Shown in pieces: positions 59,890 to 64,000 of a stretch of 64,000 nucleotides of DNA; position 1 is the first letter of the stretch, and every line of letters begins with the position of its first letter. Made by a program: the position numbers and the translations under genes. The notes beneath the pieces were generated by a model. It worked only from the letters and a program-made list of their open reading frames with translations, did not search any database and was not told the DNA's origin. The stretch is from Thunnus maccoyii. Its lineage: Eukaryota; Chordata; Actinopteri; Scombriformes; Scombridae. The stretch is taken from positions 13,191,155 through 13,255,154 of the forward strand of contig NC_056544.1 of the NCBI RefSeq assembly GCF_910596095.1, in the 5' to 3' direction.

Positions 59890-60159
59890 ATACCAGAAGA
59901 AAATCCAAAAATGTCCATGAACATCTGTAATATTTATGTCAGAAGACCACCACAAACTGAAAGTCTACACCGTTCAATAACCGTAATGGACTGGATCAAT
60001 ACTTGTTATTGGAAACTCCTATACCTCTTCGGACTGGAAACAGATCAGTGGCACTGTGGACAGAAAATCTGTCCTCAGCTTCATTTCCAGAGGATCAATT
60101 TCCAACTGAATAACAAGTCTTTCCCCAGACTGTTGACCTTCAGTGTTGGATTCCTCAGT
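59890..60159 (+). other. Exon-like open segment (270 nt, phase 0-0)
   Basis: The acceptor-like ACATCCGTTCTGCAG and the donor GTAAGAAC (60160) bound exactly 90 open codons (IPEENPKMSMNICNIYVRRP at the start, LLTFSVGFLS at the end). The frame stays open beyond the donor to 60351. The peptide is unrecognised. The frame length is within what chance allows in 64 kb, but the coincidence with both splice sites is worth noting. It cannot be joined in phase to the exon at 55975. Confidence 0.2.
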
Positions 60160-60369
60160 GTAAGAACAACACCTAGAAACACACAACAGTATAACCAGGT
60201 GTCATATTTACGCAGGTTTACTTCCTCTGAGGTTTACAAAAGACAGACAGCGTCATATTTCAAACCACTGCATGGTGAGTGTTTTAGCACAGATGCCTTC
60301 AACTGTCTCAAAACGTGGAGGGCTATTTTCCATAAAAGCTGCCCTGATTAATATTATATATTAAAAGTG

Positions 60370-60885
60370 GATGAAATGACCACATGTAATCTTACCGGTA
60401 GTGATGAACCCACAGAGGATTATCACCAATTCTGCTGTGAATTAGTTCTACGCTGCTTTTTAGCTTTCTGTTAATTGTTTCGGTTTTACAGCCCACAACT
60501 TTACTGTTTTAGGTCATTTTCATCGCTCTCACCAACGCTGTTTCCAGTCGCAACAACTGTTTTCATCAAAACCCGCTGTGTACTACCTGACCTGTACCAA
60601 CAGCTGACAAAGTTATCAACTAGCTATTGAACGTAGTGGAGCATTTAGCAGCTAAAGAGCCAGATATTGCCCTCAGGAGTTGGTGGAACCCAAAACAGAG
60701 CTAAAATCAGAGCAAATATGTGACCAGAAACACCACTTAAATAATGTTAATGTATAAATAGGCAACTGTGTGCTAACAGGTTTGTCATGTAGCAACTTTA
60801 TAGTCATCATTTGACAGTGTTGTGTTTACAATATGTTGGGCCACCCCAAATTGGTAAAAAAAAATCAATGAGTGCAGCTTTAAAA
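60370..60885. repeat. Probable teleost interspersed repeat
   Basis: The phrases TTTAGCAGCTAAAGAGCCAG, CTCAGGAGTTGGTGGAACCC and CAATGAGTGCAGCTTTAAA are familiar from many fish loci. Boundaries are approximate. Confidence 0.5.
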
Positions 60886-60889
60886 TTCT

Positions 60890-61960
60890 TAAAATTTGGA
60901 AAAATCCCCTTATTACACATTGTATGACAGTATCTTTTGTATCAGTTGGTTTCTAGCTCTTCATTAAAGGTAAATGTGGTTGTGCCTGTGACTCCATGTT
61001 TTATGGCTGCACCATTTCATCAGATTGAAATAATCTGGATGTCTTGTGCATTATTTTTTTTATAGAGTTTCTCAAAAATTCAGCCTGGTATCTTTGGAAA
61101 CTTTGGGATCTCAACTAGATTTAGAGGATAAAGTTGTGCAGGTTTGAACAAAGTTTGTATTGACTGACCCAGTGGCAGGTTACTGGGGTTTATAATGAGG
61201 ATAAAGTGAATATTGCAGAAAGCACAAAACCAACACTTCAAGCCTGAATGTGATAACAAGTATTCTCTTGACTTATTATTTAAAGACTCCTGTCTACACA
61301 GATTAACTTAATAAACCATAAGTTTGAGAGGAACTCCAGCTCTCATTTCTCCACATTAACTTATTTCAGTTTCCTTTAAATAAAGATTTTAGTCCAGAGT
61401 CACTGTGATTACCATGATTAGTGGAACCAACTCCTGCCTCCATTACACCAGGGAAGATGCATAATTCAAAACCATCTTGAGCACACAACAGACTGCAGAC
61501 CTACAGTATGATGAATAACAAAGAGTCTGCTGCTCTTCTACTCACTTTATCATTGAGAAAAATCAGTGTAGGAGCTAGACCTGTGGTCAGAGCTGCCATC
61601 AGCAACGAACCAGCCTTTTTTCCTTTCTTTCTTTATAATATGTTAATAAGGACTGGTGCTGTTTGGTTTCTATTAACCTCCGCTGCAGTGATGAGATGTT
61701 GGCTGTTGCCAGGTTGTGAAATGCTTCTGAAGCAATTAAATCTGCTCCACATCAGTCAAATGTTATTCCTGAACACATTAATTGGTTAGATACAGTATGA
61801 TCTTTACTTGCTCTCATTACAATAGAAGGTCTGGCTGTTATATGTAATTATAGGCCTACAACTTGTGTCACACAGGAGGTGTGTGGAAACAGAGCATATG
61901 AGGATGTGAGGGGGTTTTAATTCACAGACACCGGATCAACCTTTAAGGTTTATGCAGGAA
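60890..61960. other. Non-coding upstream region of the 62-kb promoter
   Basis: AT-rich, with one short open frame (61508-61789) of no recognisable content. Confidence 0.35.
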
Positions 61961-62010
61961 TCGGATTATGGTCATATAAAGTACACCCCCTCGCTCTCTT
62001 TTTAACCCCC
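61960..62010 (+). promoter_or_regulatory. TATA-containing core promoter
   Basis: TATAAAG at 61975-61981 lies at the boundary between AT-rich DNA and a GC-rich exon-like segment. A start site would be expected about 30 nt downstream, near 62005. Confidence 0.5.
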
Positions 62011-62484
62011 ACCCTCCCCCCTCCCACCCTCGTTTCCCCCTCTTTGGATGGGGGCGCTGGAACCGTCTGCCTGTCACCGCTTGCCTCTTTGTTCAAACTG
62101 ATTTTGCTTATCTCCCTCAGCGTAGCTGCTGGCGAGGAGGGGGACGGAGCACCTTGCTCTGTGGTGTGTGTGTGTGTGTGTGTGGTGTGTATGTGCATCT
62201 ATTCCGATCTGGCAGATATCAGATGTCTGAGGATGAACGGCGCATCGACTGCTCACTGAGGAGAAGGACAACGTTGAAGGAGTGAGAAGTCCAAGACGTG
62301 GAGCGCTTGTGCACACACACACTCCCGCTGGTCTTTTCTGCCTCTGCAAAGTGCTGTTTCACCCTTGTTTCGTCGTTTGCCGTCTCTGCACCCTCTGGGA
62401 GCTTTGGAGAGCACCTGCACTGTGAGGCGCAAAGCTTTCGCTCACATTTCAGAGGATTGCACCATTCAGACGCATCTCGTTAAG
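62005..62484 (+). other. Candidate 5' UTR exon of a plus-strand gene running off the right edge
   Basis: A GC-rich segment downstream of the TATA box ends CTCGTTAAG before GTAAGAATG (GT at 62485-62486), a strong donor. It has several upstream ATGs (62048, 62235) in short frames, so it looks untranslated. A (GT) run sits at 62160-62184. The gene body lies beyond 64 kb, and nothing here identifies it. Confidence 0.5.
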
Positions 62485-64000
62485 GTAAGAATGAACGCAA
62501 GGAAACCATTTGCTTCATATGCATGCTTTATGGAATCAGTCATATGGTCAGTGTGTCATATCTCAAGTCACCGGGTAGCAGGAGGCGCCTGATCAGAGAG
62601 AGAGAGACCGTTCAGCTGCTTTAAAGTCTCTCAGTTTCTTGGTTTCAACATAAAAACGCACTTTCGGTTAAACTGGAGCGAAAACAGGTCTTGTCGTTTT
62701 ATGGAAATTTTGGAGTTCTTTTCACATCGCCCATCCATGCAACATCTAATCATATGAATATGTAATAAGTGTAAGTAAAAAAGAATTTTCTCTTGCCTTT
62801 TTCCTCGCACGATCACAAGCTTCATCTTCTGAGACGCGCACAAATCGCACCCGTTTGGGATATCTTTAATTATTTACAGATCAAAGCTTTTAATATTGGT
62901 CTATATTTACGACCCATGTAAGGGCATGCATAAATCATCAACTCACCATGTAACCTTGTTAGTGTGCCCTTTACATGGTTTCATCATCATCAAGAGATCT
63001 TTATTTTAGAAGAACTTTGTGTCCAAACACACACACACCTAAATCTTCCTTTACACTTGACAAAGAATTAAAAGAAACCAAAGGGGAGGATGCCTTCTGT
63101 TGACTGATGCAATTGTGGAAGCAGATCTGAACACTTGAACAGGTGTTTGTGAAATCTATTATGTAAATCAGAGTCCTGTGGTGAACAAACAACATGTGTT
63201 GAATAACTGCCAAAATCAGATCTTATATTGGGCCACCTCCAGAGCTGTCATCTGGGCATGACATCAAAGATACTGTATAGAAACTGGATTATCAGTGATC
63301 GCTGTGTCTGCGCTGGCTCTCTCTCTCACACACACACATGCACACACACTGTTTTATCTTCACATTATAGTACTTCATGTCTGTGTGGCTTGTAAAACTA
63401 ACTTTGCTTTTGTCCTTAAAATATGGAATCAAAAATGACACAAATTGCCTGGTGCCAAGCAGGTGAACAGACCTTTCAGAGTCTTATATTGATGTCTGCC
63501 TTCTCTGTAAACAAACACTGGCCTGTACAAATCACGGTGAAGGAGGAGAACAGTTTGGGTCACCTTGACAAATGAGCTGTATTGTTTGAGAATATGAGAG
63601 CCCCCGCAGCCCAATAACGCCTATATTCTGTGTCTATTCACCGCTCCACAGTCTGGAGGAGTCCGAGTCTTTTCTTCTTCGGCCTTGTTAGTGGGCCCAC
63701 CACCAGCTGTGTGTCAGTGCCACAAAGCAGGACGAGGTTAACTAGGCAACGCCGCACTATATACGAGCTTGAGCTGAGGAAATGTGTGTGTGCCAGAGAT
63801 AACAGAGAAGGAGAGATGGTGCCTGTAGGATGAGAGGAGAATAGTGAGGAATGAGGCTAAGAGACCCAGCTGAAAGTTTACAGCATGCATTTTTTATTCT
63901 GTCCGGATGTGTGTGTGTGTGTTTGTGTGTTTGAAAGGGTGCATGGGCATCCGTGAAGCACAGCACGCATACTCAGTATTTGTGTGTATGTTTGTGGGTT
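62485..64000 (+). other. Probable first intron of the 62-kb gene
   Basis: No further exon is supported. Small CA/GT runs lie at 63320-63349 and 63909-63930. Confidence 0.35.

Noticed and set aside
59911..60351. 146-codon plus-strand frame as a complete gene
   Set aside because: No signal, domain or Kozak support, and length is within chance for 64 kb. Only the 270-nt splice-bounded part is kept, as a low-confidence candidate.
62044..62259. Frame with a signal-peptide-like start (LFKLILLISLSVAAG)
   Set aside because: The frame has no ATG at its beginning and runs into a (GT)n array, so a secreted product is not supported.

Overview
The window reads as vertebrate nuclear DNA, almost certainly from a bony (teleost) fish. 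It has GT-AG introns, many long (CA)n and (GA)n microsatellites, several dispersed repeat families that I recognise from teleost genomes, and one gene that can be rebuilt exon by exon: slc25a42, the mitochondrial coenzyme A / adenosine 3',5'-diphosphate carrier. There are no operons, phages, CRISPR arrays or other prokaryotic features, and I found no rRNA or tRNA gene.

Layout. (1) 1-1.27 kb: a probable divergent promoter. A candidate first coding exon of an unrecognised minus-strand gene lies at 297-140 and runs off the left edge. The probable non-coding first exon of slc25a42 ends at 1270. A ZNF143-like promoter motif sits between them. (2) 1.27-5.42 kb: slc25a42 intron 1, filled with a LINE reverse-transcriptase relic, two or more copies of a common teleost repeat and a short inverted-repeat element. 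(3) 5.42-8.0 kb: seven slc25a42 exons encoding 326 aa, with one GC-AG intron, a 26-nt microexon and a short intron that stays open in frame. A long AT-rich 3' UTR region follows, to about 9.8 or 11.8 kb. (4) 12-62 kb: a gene-poor interval. It holds a near-consensus CTCF site (13.1 kb), many microsatellites, DNA-transposon remnants (20.4, 49.6 and 56.0 kb), and scattered GC-balanced, motif-rich blocks that look like conserved non-coding or regulatory elements. One block (23-26 kb) has seven POU octamers. Splice-site-like signals suggest a minus-strand transcript, probably non-coding or with tiny exons, with several alternative first exons (44.3, 40.3 and 36.6 kb), an internal exon (33.5 kb) and a terminal exon with poly(A) signal (15.4-14.8 kb). 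(5) 55.8 kb: a second exon-like segment whose plus-strand translation resembles the exon at the left edge. (6) 62.0-62.5 kb: a TATA-containing promoter and a candidate 5' UTR exon of a plus-strand gene that continues past the right edge.

Only slc25a42 is secure. Other gene models are exon-level hypotheses from splice consensus and open frames. Conservation claims are impressions, because nothing could be aligned. I found no convincing undescribed biological system. The most useful leads are the octamer cluster, the exon pair at the two ends of the window, and the possible multi-promoter minus-strand transcript.
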